Shown: positions 5,232-5,275 of the stretch, piece after piece | How the letters are laid out: the number at the start of each line of letters is the position of its first letter | Numbering within the stretch: position 1 is the stretch's first letter | Origin: an uncultured Bacteroidota bacterium | Lineage (GTDB): Bacteria; Bacteroidota; Bacteroidia; UKL13-3 | DNA length: 5,275 nucleotides | Direction: 5' to 3' | Assembly (NCBI GenBank): GCA_903898215.1 | Contig: CAIUEQ010000117.1 | Location: 1-5,275 of the forward strand | Notes under the pieces: model-generated | Told to the model about the DNA's origin: nothing | What the model saw: the letters and a program-made list of their open reading frames with translations, nothing else | Databases searched by the model: none | Translations under genes and position numbers: made by a program

Positions 5232-5275
5232 ACAAACAGGTCGCCTCTACGAGGTTGAATAATATATGTTTCAAT
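5232..5275. repeat. Possible start of a dispersed Bacteroidota intergenic repeat
   Basis: Ten bases after the caspase stop lies GGTCGCCTCTACGAGGTTGA, containing the small hairpin CCTC-TAC-GAGG (5244-5254), then AT-rich sequence to the window end. It resembles intergenic repeats with a 'CGCCxCTACGxGG' core that I recall from Bacteroidota genomes. No T-run follows, so it is not a good terminator. Only the first part is visible. Confidence 0.35.

Overview
The window looks like a chromosomal segment of an AT-rich member of the Bacteroidota. Three things point there: the MetH and MazF-type sequences, the lack of clear Shine-Dalgarno sites before the starts with TAnnTTTG/TAnnTTCG-like -7 elements instead, and a secreted WD40-caspase protein of a kind I associate with environmental Bacteroidota. 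This placement is inference; no rRNA or other phylogenetic marker is present.

Layout: (1) 1-1524 (+) is the C-terminal 507 codons of cobalamin-dependent methionine synthase (metH), cut by the left edge. (2) 1525-1677 is a short convergent gap with a perfect 26-bp palindrome that would act as an intrinsic terminator for the minus-strand gene, and an uncertain 53-codon ORF running through it. (3) 1678-2058 (-) is a small retropepsin-like (clan AA) aspartic protease. (4) 2059-2253 is a divergent regulatory gap with candidate promoters, one copy of a 27-bp direct repeat and a 14-bp palindrome. (5) 2254-2825 (+) is a two-gene toxin-antitoxin operon with ATGA overlap: a small non-AbrB-looking antitoxin and a MazF/PemK endoribonuclease. 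(6) 2826-2885 carries the second copy of the repeat, running into the next start codon. (7) 2886-5231 (+) is a 781-aa exported protein: signal peptide, seven WD40 blades, a charged helical linker with an unnamed module, and a C-terminal caspase-like (C14) domain with intact His/Cys dyad and an EF-hand-like loop. (8) 5232-5275 begins what may be a dispersed repeat.

How they work together: metH is a housekeeping gene that marks the edge of a small accessory patch. The patch holds two unrelated proteases and a toxin-antitoxin pair. The TA operon is bracketed by the 27-bp direct repeats, and the right-hand copy overlaps the caspase gene's start, so the TA cassette may have been inserted or duplicated in front of it. 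I see no sequence evidence that the aspartic protease, the TA pair and the caspase form one functional system. The caspase's signal peptide puts it outside the cytoplasm where the toxin and antitoxin act. The most distinctive items are the WD40-caspase architecture and the repeat-flanked TA module.
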